A program made the translations under genes and the position numbers. Positions 1 to 5,374 of a stretch of DNA of 12,680 nt are shown piece by piece. The DNA is from Pullilachnospira_A gallistercoris (lineage in GTDB: Bacteria; Bacillota; Clostridia; Lachnospirales; Lachnospiraceae), in assembly GCA_018712125.1 (NCBI GenBank), contig DVHM01000168.1, positions 1-12,680 of the forward strand, read 5' to 3'. Under the pieces are notes generated by a model, which did not search any database, was not told where the DNA came from, and was given only the letters and a program-made list of their open reading frames with translations. How positions within the stretch are numbered: the stretch's first letter is position 1; each line of letters begins with the position of its first letter.

Positions 1-1
1 T

Positions 2-289
2 TGGGCGGTTCATCCTCAGTATCGCGGTCTTGGTATAGAAGAAATTTTTCTGAATAAACTTGCGGAAGAACTTCTCTGTGGAAAAGAGATCAGCCTGACC
101 ACATATCGGGAAGGAGATAAAGCGGATACAGGTTATCGCAAAAAATATCTTAGTCTCGGTTTCACAGAAAGAGAACTGCTGACAGAGTATGGTTATCCGA
201 CACAACGTTTTGTGCTTACGCCAAGAGATTGGGAAAATGCTTCCCCTAAAAGGGAAGGAGAGAACATATTATGTGGAAAAAGAAAATAA
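2..289 (+). CDS. GNAT-family N-acetyltransferase, C-terminal part (5' end outside window)
   Basis: An open frame runs in from the left edge and gives about 95 residues before the TAA at 287-289. The visible part contains VHPQYRGLGI, which matches the acetyl-CoA pyrophosphate-binding motif (Q/RxxGxG/A) of GNAT acetyltransferases. It is followed by the usual strand with LTTYREGDKA and then a YRKKYLSLGF segment, which fits the 'Y..LGF' C-terminal signature. These enzymes transfer acetyl groups from acetyl-CoA to amines, including drugs, polyamines and protein N-termini. The substrate cannot be read from this fragment. The last 19 bp overlap the start of the downstream MFS gene, so the two are probably co-transcribed and translationally coupled. 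The final 15 or so residues look like read-through past the end of the fold. The family assignment is fairly secure; the start is not in the window. Confidence 0.8.
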   Translation, partial: WAVHPQYRGLGIEEIFLNKLAEELLCGKEISLTTYREGDKADTGYRKKYLSLGFTERELLTEYGYPTQRFVLTPRDWENASPKREGENILCGKRK

Positions 290-1461
290 TCCTTTTCCTG
301 GTAAGCCAGAGCATCACACTGTTCGGGTCACAGATTGTTCAGATGGCGATTGTGTGGTATGTGACACTTTCCACATCGAGCGGAGCATGGGTAGCGGTCT
401 TTTCGATATGTTCTTATCTGCCGCAGTTTCTGATTTCCTTCGTGGGCGGCGTATGGGCGGATCGATACAGCCGGAAAATGCTTATCATTTGCGCGGATGC
501 CGGAATCGCGATGATCACATTGGGAATGTTCTTTCTTATGCCCTCTATTCCACAAGATGGATCGCTTCTGAAAATGTTGTTGATCATGTCAGTTCTCCGT
601 TCCATAGGTGCCGGTATCCAGTCTCCAGCGGTCAATGCCGTTATTCCACAGCTTGTTTCAAGAGAATATCTTATGAAATGCAATGGTATCAACGCCGCCA
701 TGCAGTCTGCGGTACAGTTTGCAGCTCCCGCCGTGGCAGGTGTGGTTCTCTCCATGTGGTCGCTGCGCTCCACGCTGATGATTGATATTTTTACGGCGAT
801 GATCGGAATCGGCCTGTTCTTTTGTGTATGTTTGCCGCTTCAAGAGAGGGGAAAATTCCCTGTCTCCGCGTTTTCGGATATAAGAGTCGGCATCCGGTAT
901 ATTCTTTCAGAAAAACAGATCGGTAAAGTTGTGATGATCTATGGTATTTTTACTTTTTTATGTGTTCCAGCAGGTTATCTTTCGGGATTACTCGTCAGCA
1001 GAGTTTACGGAGATACCTACTGGTATCTGACAGCAGTCGAATTGTGCGGTTTCGGCGGGATGACGGCAGGCGGCCTTATGATGAGTATGAGCGGTGTATG
1101 GAGTATACAACAGAAGCGCAGAACAATGCTTTCTGTTGGACTGGGCGTGTTTGGAGCAATGGCGATCGGTATGAGTATCGCGGGAAATTTTATGCTGTAT
1201 CTCATTTTTATGATTATTTACGGCATTGCTCTAACAACCGTGCAGACGACAATTACCACTTTTCTTCAGGAAAATACGAAAAATTCTCTACAGGGGAGAA
1301 TTTTCGGTTTCATGGGTTCCATGTACGCGATCTGCTATCCTGTGGGTATGGCGATTTTTGGAATGATGGCGGATTATATGCCGCTGCAGTGGATAATGGT
1401 AGGTTCGGGCGTCGCTTTGATACTGCTGGCAGTTCTTCTTTTGTTGACAAAGCGACACTAG
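271..1461 (+). CDS. MFS transporter, drug/macrolide-efflux type
   Basis: This 396-residue hydrophobic protein has the length and pattern of a 12-helix major facilitator. The loop between helices 2 and 3 carries motif A as GGVWADRYSRK (residues 59-69), and helix 4-5 contains GIQSPAVNAVIPQLV (115-129), as in the macrolide-efflux (Mef-like) branch of MFS antiporters. It should sit in the cytoplasmic membrane and export small molecules by proton antiport; the substrate is unknown. The ATG at 271 is preceded by GGAAGGAGAG at 253-262, a good ribosome binding site lying inside the end of the GNAT gene. The stop codon (1459-1461) falls in the middle of an 18-bp palindrome just before a TetR-type gene, which suggests local repression. 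Base composition is AT-richer than the genes to the right, consistent with separate acquisition. Confidence 0.88.
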   Translation: MWKKKIILFLVSQSITLFGSQIVQMAIVWYVTLSTSSGAWVAVFSICSYLPQFLISFVGGVWADRYSRKMLIICADAGIAMITLGMFFLMPSIPQDGSLLKMLLIMSVLRSIGAGIQSPAVNAVIPQLVSREYLMKCNGINAAMQSAVQFAAPAVAGVVLSMWSLRSTLMIDIFTAMIGIGLFFCVCLPLQERGKFPVSAFSDIRVGIRYILSEKQIGKVVMIYGIFTFLCVPAGYLSGLLVSRVYGDTYWYLTAVELCGFGGMTAGGLMMSMSGVWSIQQKRRTMLSVGLGVFGAMAIGMSIAGNFMLYLIFMIIYGIALTTVQTTITTFLQENTKNSLQGRIFGFMGSMYAICYPVGMAIFGMMADYMPLQWIMVGSGVALILLAVLLLLTKRH

Positions 1462-1468
1462 TGTCGCT
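1451..1468. promoter_or_regulatory. 18-bp perfect palindrome, probable TetR-family operator
   Basis: The sequence AGCGACACTAGTGTCGCT is a perfect inverted repeat. It spans the MFS stop codon and ends 16 bp before the ATG of the TetR-like gene. Length, symmetry and position fit the operator of a TetR-family repressor. A TTGACA at 1444-1449 with GCTAAT 16 bp downstream (1466-1471) could be a promoter across it, but that promoter would leave almost no leader before the ribosome binding site, so I hold it loosely. There is no T-run after it, so a terminator is unlikely. The binding protein is inferred from position only. Confidence 0.55.
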
Positions 1469-1484
1469 AATTGAAGGAGAAGAC

Positions 1485-1763
1485 ATGGGGAAAAAGGGCG
1501 AAGAGACGAAAAAGTTAATACGAGAAAGAGCAGCTTTTCTGTTTACTCAAAAAGGATTTAAGAATGTTACTATGAAAGACATCTGTTCTGCTACCGGTCT
1601 GAGCAGAGGAGGTTTGTACAGACGCTACAACCGCCTGCAGGGGACGGTTGTGATACGAAAACTGGAGCAGATTCTGGGAAAGGTTTCTTCCTATATTGTG
1701 CCGGTAGTGATCAGTTTGTTGGGAGTGTTTCTCCTCAGTTACGGGGGCACATCTCTCATATAG
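1485..1763 (+). pseudogene. Truncated TetR-family regulator fused in frame to a foreign membrane tail
   Basis: The ORF encodes 92 residues starting at an ATG with a GAAGGAGA ribosome binding site. Residues 1-48 are a typical TetR helix-turn-helix domain: an RAAFLFTQKGF helix, VTMKDICSATG, then the recognition helix GLSRGGLYRRY. Full TetR proteins run to about 190 residues and continue with 'F..KE.L'. Here, after residue 48, the sequence becomes unrelated and ends in a single hydrophobic segment (about 69-86) followed by GGTSLI. That tail resembles the last helix of CadD/LysE-like small transporters, a resemblance recalled from memory and not searched. The ligand-binding and dimerisation domain is absent, so normal repressor function is unlikely. 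The simplest reading is a deletion that joined the 5' end of a tetR gene to the 3' end of another gene. The stop lies 4 bp from the convergent yolD-like gene. Confidence 0.7.
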
Positions 1764-1766
1764 AGA

Positions 1767-2195
1767 TCAGAAGGGATATGAAAAATCGGAAGGGAGCTGT
1801 ATATCCGTCACACAGTCCACAGAAATCACGGTGCCGTCTGCCAGAACCAGACACTGACGGGCAGTGTCAACTTTTTTGATCCGGCCGGTAACCGTCGTGA
1901 GGGAACCGCCGGATTTCTTCGGATCCGGCACAAAATATGTGATGGAGATTTCCGGACGTTCCTTTGGCGGAAGGGAGAGAACGGACTGGAGCTTTTCATC
2001 CAGAATGTTTTTCTCAGCGTCCGTCAGCTCCGGTTTGGCCTCTGTCAGACGGGCAGTTTCTCTGATGACATCCCCGTAACCGGTCAGAGCGGCGAAAGGG
2101 GAAAACTGGGCTGCCCGGTCTGTGATGGACATCTGTGGATGGCGGGAGGAAACATGGTGGGGAAGATTTATGATATCATCGTAGGAATTTTTCAT
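1767..2195 (-). CDS. YolD-like family protein
   Basis: A 142-residue protein with the YolD hallmark near the N-terminus (residues 22-40, MSITDRAAQFSPFAALTGY). A C-terminal half rich in beta strands includes GGSLTTVTGRIKKVD and ends with 'ADGTVISVDCVTDIQ'. YolD-like proteins are small, poorly understood partners encoded beside Y-family polymerases in Firmicutes; Bacillus yolD/yqjX are the reference members. The ATG overlaps the TGA of the polymerase gene by 4 bp (ATGA, 2192-2195), and a GGAGGA site lies at 2204-2209 inside the polymerase gene. The two are therefore an operon with coupled translation and presumably act together in damage tolerance. The exact biochemical role is unknown. Family assignment is strong. 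Confidence 0.88.
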   Translation of the reverse strand: MKNSYDDIINLPHHVSSRHPQMSITDRAAQFSPFAALTGYGDVIRETARLTEAKPELTDAEKNILDEKLQSVLSLPPKERPEISITYFVPDPKKSGGSLTTVTGRIKKVDTARQCLVLADGTVISVDCVTDIQLPSDFSYPF

Positions 2196-3715
2196 GCCCT
2201 GTGTCCTCCAATCTGATTGTTGCGATCTCGGGCCGTGGCTCCCTCCTCCAGGCTCATGCCCTTGAGGATCGCGTTTTTGCCGAATTTTTTCTTGATATCC
2301 AGCATGGCCTGCTGCACCTTTTTTTCTTTCTCCTGTTCCTTCTCTTCCTGCTCCTGTTTCGCGGCGAGAGCGTCATAGTCGGTAAAGAGATCCATCTGCT
2401 CGAAGGAAGTCTCCTTTTTTACATCTGTCTCAGGAAGCACATGATTCGCCACCACGGTAATCCGACGAACCAGAAGATTCGGATCTACAATGTTGTCGTA
2501 GAGTTTCAGCACCGCTTCTACAATTTGCTTTGTGGAGGAGGTGTAGGATTTCAGGTTGGTGGTGCCGTGGGCGTGTTTCGGAATTTTCCGGCCGTAGCGG
2601 TCGGTGGTAATCTCCCCGTGATAATTTTTTCGCAGGGAAGATTTTTTCAGGTTGTCGATATCATAGCCAACGGTAAGGACCATCTGGTTGGTAACCAGCC
2701 CTTTGTCCACCAGATCCAGAACCAGAAGATCCGTCATCTCCTGCACCACCAGCCGGGCCTTAGTAAACACATAGGGACACTGGAGCACCTGGCCGGAGCC
2801 AACACTGTTATTTTCCGGTTTGTAGCTCTTGATATCCGCGATGGTACAGGGCTCCCATCCCCAGGCGTGGTCGATCAGAAGTTCCGCGTTGACGCCAAAG
2901 AGATCATAGAGGAGATCTTCATTGTAATAATCCGTCGGTTTTCCCAGGGAGCAGCGGGCGATGTCTCCCATGGTAAAGAGACCGTGCTCCTCCAGCTTTT
3001 TCGCGTATCCTCTTCCCACCCGCCAAAAATCTGTCAACGGGCGGTGGTTCCACAGGAGTCTCCGATAGGACATCTCCGTCAGTTTGGCGATGCGCACGCC
3101 CTGGCGGTCGGGAGGCACATGCTTTGCCACAATATCCATGGCGATCTTGCAGAGATAGAGGTTGGGGCCGATACCGGCAGTGGCTGTGATGCCGGTGGTT
3201 TCCAGCACATCCAGGATCATTTTCATGGCCAGCTCCCGGGGAGATAAGCCGTAGGTCTTCAGATAGCCGGTGGCGTCGATGAAAACCTCGTCGATGGAGT
3301 AGACATGAATATCCTCCGGGGCAATGTATTTCAGATAAACTTCATAAATCTGGCCGCTGATCTTCATATAGTGGGCCATCTGGGGCGGCGCGACCACGTA
3401 GTCCACCGCCAGGGAGGGATCCTTTTTCAGCTCCGAATCCAGGAAGGAGGAGCCGGTCAGTTCTTTTTCGGGAGCCTGAAGTCTTCGTCTCGCGTTTACC
3501 TCCCGGATTTTCTGTACCACCTCAAAGAGCCGGGGCCTTCCCGGGATTCCGTAGGATTTCAGGGAGGGAGAAACGGCCAGGCAGATGGTCTTTTCTGTCC
3601 GGCTGGCATCTGCCACCACCAGGTTGGTGGTCATGGGATCGTATCCGCGTTCCATGCATTCCACGGAGGCGTAAAAAGACTTCAGATCGATGGCAATATA
3701 GACTTTTTCAGACAT
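2192..3715 (-). CDS. Y-family translesion DNA polymerase (UmuC/DinB-like)
   Basis: This 507-residue protein is a Y-family DNA polymerase that would copy past lesions blocking the replicative enzyme. Metal-binding residues are visible: D10 in IDLKSFYASVE (residues 9-19) and D142-E143 in the SIDE motif of YSIDEVFIDAT (139-149). The helix-hairpin-helix of the thumb is around WRVGRGYAKKLEEHGL (231-246), followed by a little-finger domain to about 425. The tail has QMDLF at 440-444, a good match to the beta-clamp-binding consensus. A Gln/Glu/Lys-rich coiled-coil stretch follows (about 452-475), then the ending RNNQIGGHRA, which I recall as common in this clostridial subfamily. The ATG has an AGGAGG site 7 nt upstream. 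It belongs to the UmuC-like (UvrX/YqjW-type) branch that travels with YolD proteins. I see no canonical Gram-positive LexA box upstream. Confidence 0.93.
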   Translation of the reverse strand: MSEKVYIAIDLKSFYASVECMERGYDPMTTNLVVADASRTEKTICLAVSPSLKSYGIPGRPRLFEVVQKIREVNARRRLQAPEKELTGSSFLDSELKKDPSLAVDYVVAPPQMAHYMKISGQIYEVYLKYIAPEDIHVYSIDEVFIDATGYLKTYGLSPRELAMKMILDVLETTGITATAGIGPNLYLCKIAMDIVAKHVPPDRQGVRIAKLTEMSYRRLLWNHRPLTDFWRVGRGYAKKLEEHGLFTMGDIARCSLGKPTDYYNEDLLYDLFGVNAELLIDHAWGWEPCTIADIKSYKPENNSVGSGQVLQCPYVFTKARLVVQEMTDLLVLDLVDKGLVTNQMVLTVGYDIDNLKKSSLRKNYHGEITTDRYGRKIPKHAHGTTNLKSYTSSTKQIVEAVLKLYDNIVDPNLLVRRITVVANHVLPETDVKKETSFEQMDLFTDYDALAAKQEQEEKEQEKEKKVQQAMLDIKKKFGKNAILKGMSLEEGATARDRNNQIGGHRA

Positions 3716-3739
3716 TTTACAGCCTCCTCTCCCGGATTT

Positions 3740-3946
3740 TTATAAAGCATTTTGCGGATAAATAAAAAGATTCTCCGATTTCCATACCTCTATAGTATAT
3801 CCATCGGAGAATTTATGATAGCACAATCTGATCATTTTTGTAAAAGGTTCTATACCAATCCTTTCTGCGGTTTTACAAATTTTTTCATCATCATCACCTG
3901 ATCCTTCCTTCAGAGAAACAATAGCAGGATTCTCGTAGTATGTCAA
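3740..3946 (-). CDS. Doubtful small ORF in the polymerase leader
   Basis: A 68-residue frame with a TTG start and no family I recognise. The TTG is part of the best TTGACA -35 candidate, no ribosome binding site precedes it, and an in-frame TGA lies two codons upstream. Its 3' half overlaps the inverted repeat. The translated product is charged and soluble-looking with no membrane segment or known motif. I think it is more likely leader sequence or a gene remnant than a working gene, but no stop interrupts it. Confidence 0.15.
   Translation of the reverse strand: MTYYENPAIVSLKEGSGDDDEKICKTAERIGIEPFTKMIRLCYHKFSDGYTIEVWKSENLFIYPQNAL
3770..3812 (-). terminator. 10-bp inverted repeat followed by T-run in the polymerase leader (attenuator or operator)
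   Basis: ATTCTCCGAT and ATCGGAGAAT are perfect 10-bp complements separated by 23 bases. Read on the minus strand, towards the polymerase gene, the second arm is followed at once by CTTTTTATTTAT, so the RNA would resemble an intrinsic terminator with a long loop. The arm centres are 33 bp apart, about three helical turns, so a paired protein-binding site is the alternative. The first arm coincides with the predicted start of the proximal promoter. Either way it lies between promoter and gene. The structure is seen directly; the function is inferred. Confidence 0.45.
3815..3844 (-). promoter_or_regulatory. Probable sigma-A promoter for the polymerase-yolD operon
   Basis: On the minus strand there is TTTACA (3844-3839), an 18-bp spacer, and TATCAT (3820-3815) preceded by TGC, giving an extended -10. 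Each hexamer differs from consensus at one position. The predicted start near 3808 falls in the first arm of an inverted repeat, leaving a leader of about 93 nt before the polymerase ATG. The call rests on motif match only. Confidence 0.5.
3918..3946 (-). promoter_or_regulatory. Second candidate promoter upstream of the polymerase operon
   Basis: On the minus strand there is a perfect TTGACA (3946-3941), a 17-bp spacer and TATTGT (3923-3918). Transcription from here would give a leader of about 195 nt that includes the complete inverted repeat at 3770-3812. The -10 box is only a 4/6 match, so this is weaker than the proximal candidate. Confidence 0.35.
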
Positions 3947-3960
3947 TATTCATTTTTCTG

Positions 3961-3976
3961 GATTTGTTTTCAAATC
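3961..3976. other. Short AT-rich hairpin downstream of rlmI-like gene
   Basis: GATTTG-TTTT-CAAATC forms a 6-bp stem with a 4-base loop, 18 bp past the end of the rRNA methyltransferase gene. On the minus strand no T-run follows, so it is at best a weak terminator. The rest of 3947-3993 shows nothing else. Confidence 0.25.
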
Positions 3977-3993
3977 TGTTCAACATGATTGTT

Positions 3994-5199
3994 TTACTTT
4001 TCCTCACACACCTGAAAAATGTAAAATTTCAAATAGTAGGAATCCCCGGCACCCCAGAGAATCGGATGATCCGGCGCCTGGGTCTTAAATTCCACCTGGC
4101 GCAGACGGCGGTGGACGCTGGCGGCTGCCTGTCCGATGGTCTTGGTAAAGAGCTCATAGTCCATGAAATGGGAGCAGGAGCAGGTGGCCAGATAGCCGCC
4201 GTCCTTTACCAGCTTCATGCCCCGGAGATTGATCTCCCGGTATCCCTTTACGGCCTTTTTGACGGAATTTCTGGATTTGGTAAAAGCGGGGGGATCCAGG
4301 ATGACCACATCGTACTTTTCGCCCTGCTTTTCCAGGCGGGGCAGCAGGTCAAAGACGTCCTCACAGACGAAATCCACCCGGTCGGAAAGGCCGTTTAAAG
4401 CCGCGTTTTCCCGGGCCTGGCGCACGCCCAGCTCGGAGGCGTCCACGCCGGTCACATGGCTGGCGCCGGCAAGTCCCGCGTTTAAGGCGAAGGATCCTGT
4501 GTGGGTAAAGCAGTCCAGCACCCGGGCCCCCTTGCAGAGTTTTGCCACCGCTCGCCGGTTGTACTTCTGATCCAGGAAAAAGCCGGTCTTCTGGCCATCC
4601 TTCACATCCACATAGTAGCGGACGCCGTTTTCCACGATCTCCACCTTCGTGTCGAAGGGTTCGCCGAGAAATCCTTTATAGCGCTCCATGCCCTCCTGCT
4701 CCCGCACCTTGGCGTCGCTGCGCTCATAGACGCCCCGGATGTGGATGCCGTCCTCCTCCATCAGATTTTTCAGGATACGGACGATGGTTTCCTTGAGGCG
4801 GTCGATGCCGAGGGCCAGAGATTCCACCACCAGCACATCGGAAAACTTGTCGATCACTATCCCAGGAAGAAAGTCCGCTTCCCCGAAGATAACCCGGCAG
4901 CTGGTAATGTCGTCCATGACCTTCTTCCGGTATTCCCAGGCATTTTTGACCCGCATGGTCAGAAAGGCCTCGTCGATCTCTGTGTCGATGTTTCTTGTCA
5001 TCATGCGCACGGTCAGCTTGGAGTTTCGGTTGATAAACCCGCGGCCCATGGGGTATCCGTCAAAGTCGTGAACCAGCACAATGTCGCCGTCCTCGAAAGT
5101 TCCCGTGATGCTCGCAATTTCATTGTCGTATATCCAGGGGCCGCCTTGCTTGAGGGTGCGTCCCGCGCCTTTTTTCAGTGTTACGATTCCGTCTGACAT
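3994..5199 (-). CDS. rlmI: Class I SAM-dependent 23S rRNA (cytosine-5) methyltransferase, RlmI family
   Basis: The protein has 401 residues when started at the ATG at 5199, which has GGAGGAAA 3 nt upstream. A possible in-frame start 60 bp earlier has no ribosome binding site and would add a charged, non-conserved leader. The N-terminal 70 or so residues form a PUA-type RNA-binding domain (LKKGAGRTLKQGGPWIYDNE). A central region contains DGQKTGFFLDQ (201-211). The Rossmann methyltransferase fold follows, with motif I VLDCFTHTGSF (227-237), the ribose-binding acidic region GVDAS (251-255), catalytic-region DPPAF (302-306) and CSCSHF (340-345) with the cysteines expected of an m5C enzyme. In Escherichia coli RlmI methylates C1962 of 23S rRNA; orthologous activity here is inferred. 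The gene is transcribed alone, divergent from the UvrA paralogue, and looks like a housekeeping gene. Confidence 0.9.
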   Translation of the reverse strand: MSDGIVTLKKGAGRTLKQGGPWIYDNEIASITGTFEDGDIVLVHDFDGYPMGRGFINRNSKLTVRMMTRNIDTEIDEAFLTMRVKNAWEYRKKVMDDITSCRVIFGEADFLPGIVIDKFSDVLVVESLALGIDRLKETIVRILKNLMEEDGIHIRGVYERSDAKVREQEGMERYKGFLGEPFDTKVEIVENGVRYYVDVKDGQKTGFFLDQKYNRRAVAKLCKGARVLDCFTHTGSFALNAGLAGASHVTGVDASELGVRQARENAALNGLSDRVDFVCEDVFDLLPRLEKQGEKYDVVILDPPAFTKSRNSVKKAVKGYREINLRGMKLVKDGGYLATCSCSHFMDYELFTKTIGQAAASVHRRLRQVEFKTQAPDHPILWGAGDSYYLKFYIFQVCEEK

Positions 5200-5257
5200 A
5201 TCTTTCCTCCCAGTCCGGGCAGCATTGCTCCGGGTATTTTCTCGTTGTGTTTTCCTC

Positions 5258-5286
5258 ATTATATCATAGATGGAACCCTCGGTTGT
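5258..5286 (-). promoter_or_regulatory. Promoter of the rlmI-like gene, extended -10
   Basis: Minus strand TGATATAAT (5266-5258) is a perfect extended -10 element. The matching -35 position (5286-5281, ACAACC) is poor, as is common with extended -10 promoters. The predicted start near 5251 gives a leader of about 52 nt. Its -35 region overlaps that of the divergent promoter for the UvrA-like gene. Confidence 0.55.
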
Positions 5287-5311
5287 GAGAAAATTGACAC
5301 TCTGCTATACT
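5283..5311 (+). promoter_or_regulatory. Promoter of the UvrA-like gene, extended -10
   Basis: TTGTGA (5283-5288), a 17-bp spacer and TATACT (5306-5311) preceded by TGC at 5303-5305. The start is predicted near 5318, about 57 nt before the ATG. A nearby TTGACA (5294-5299) is wrongly spaced to be its -35. No clear LexA-type dyad is seen around it. Confidence 0.6.
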
Positions 5312-5374
5312 GAAAAGAGCAAAGATTCAGGCATCGGAAAATATACATGCCGGCGGCAAAAAGGAGTTGACGTC

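Noticed and set aside
960..1484. Extension of the TetR fragment frame upstream through the MFS gene
   Set aside because: The frame is open but out of phase with the MFS protein and its translation has no family signal; the ATG at 1485 has a ribosome binding site and starts a normal TetR N-terminus.
2201..3247. 348-codon plus-strand frame opposite the polymerase gene
   Set aside because: Low-complexity His/Gly/Leu-rich translation, antisense to a confident Y-family polymerase, without a plausible ribosome binding site or family.
3716..3993. LexA (SOS) box before the polymerase
   Set aside because: No GAAC-N4-GTTC or close variant found on reading both strands of this gap.
5200..5259. Longer N-terminus for the RlmI-like protein from an ATG at 5259
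   Set aside because: That ATG overlaps the predicted -10 box and has no ribosome binding site; the ATG at 5199 has GGAGGAAA just upstream and matches the start of the PUA domain.
5270..5374. Longer N-terminus for the UvrA-like protein from an ATG at 5270
   Set aside because: It lies upstream of the predicted promoter and adds non-conserved sequence; the ATG at 5375 has AAGGAG and begins where UvrA homology begins.
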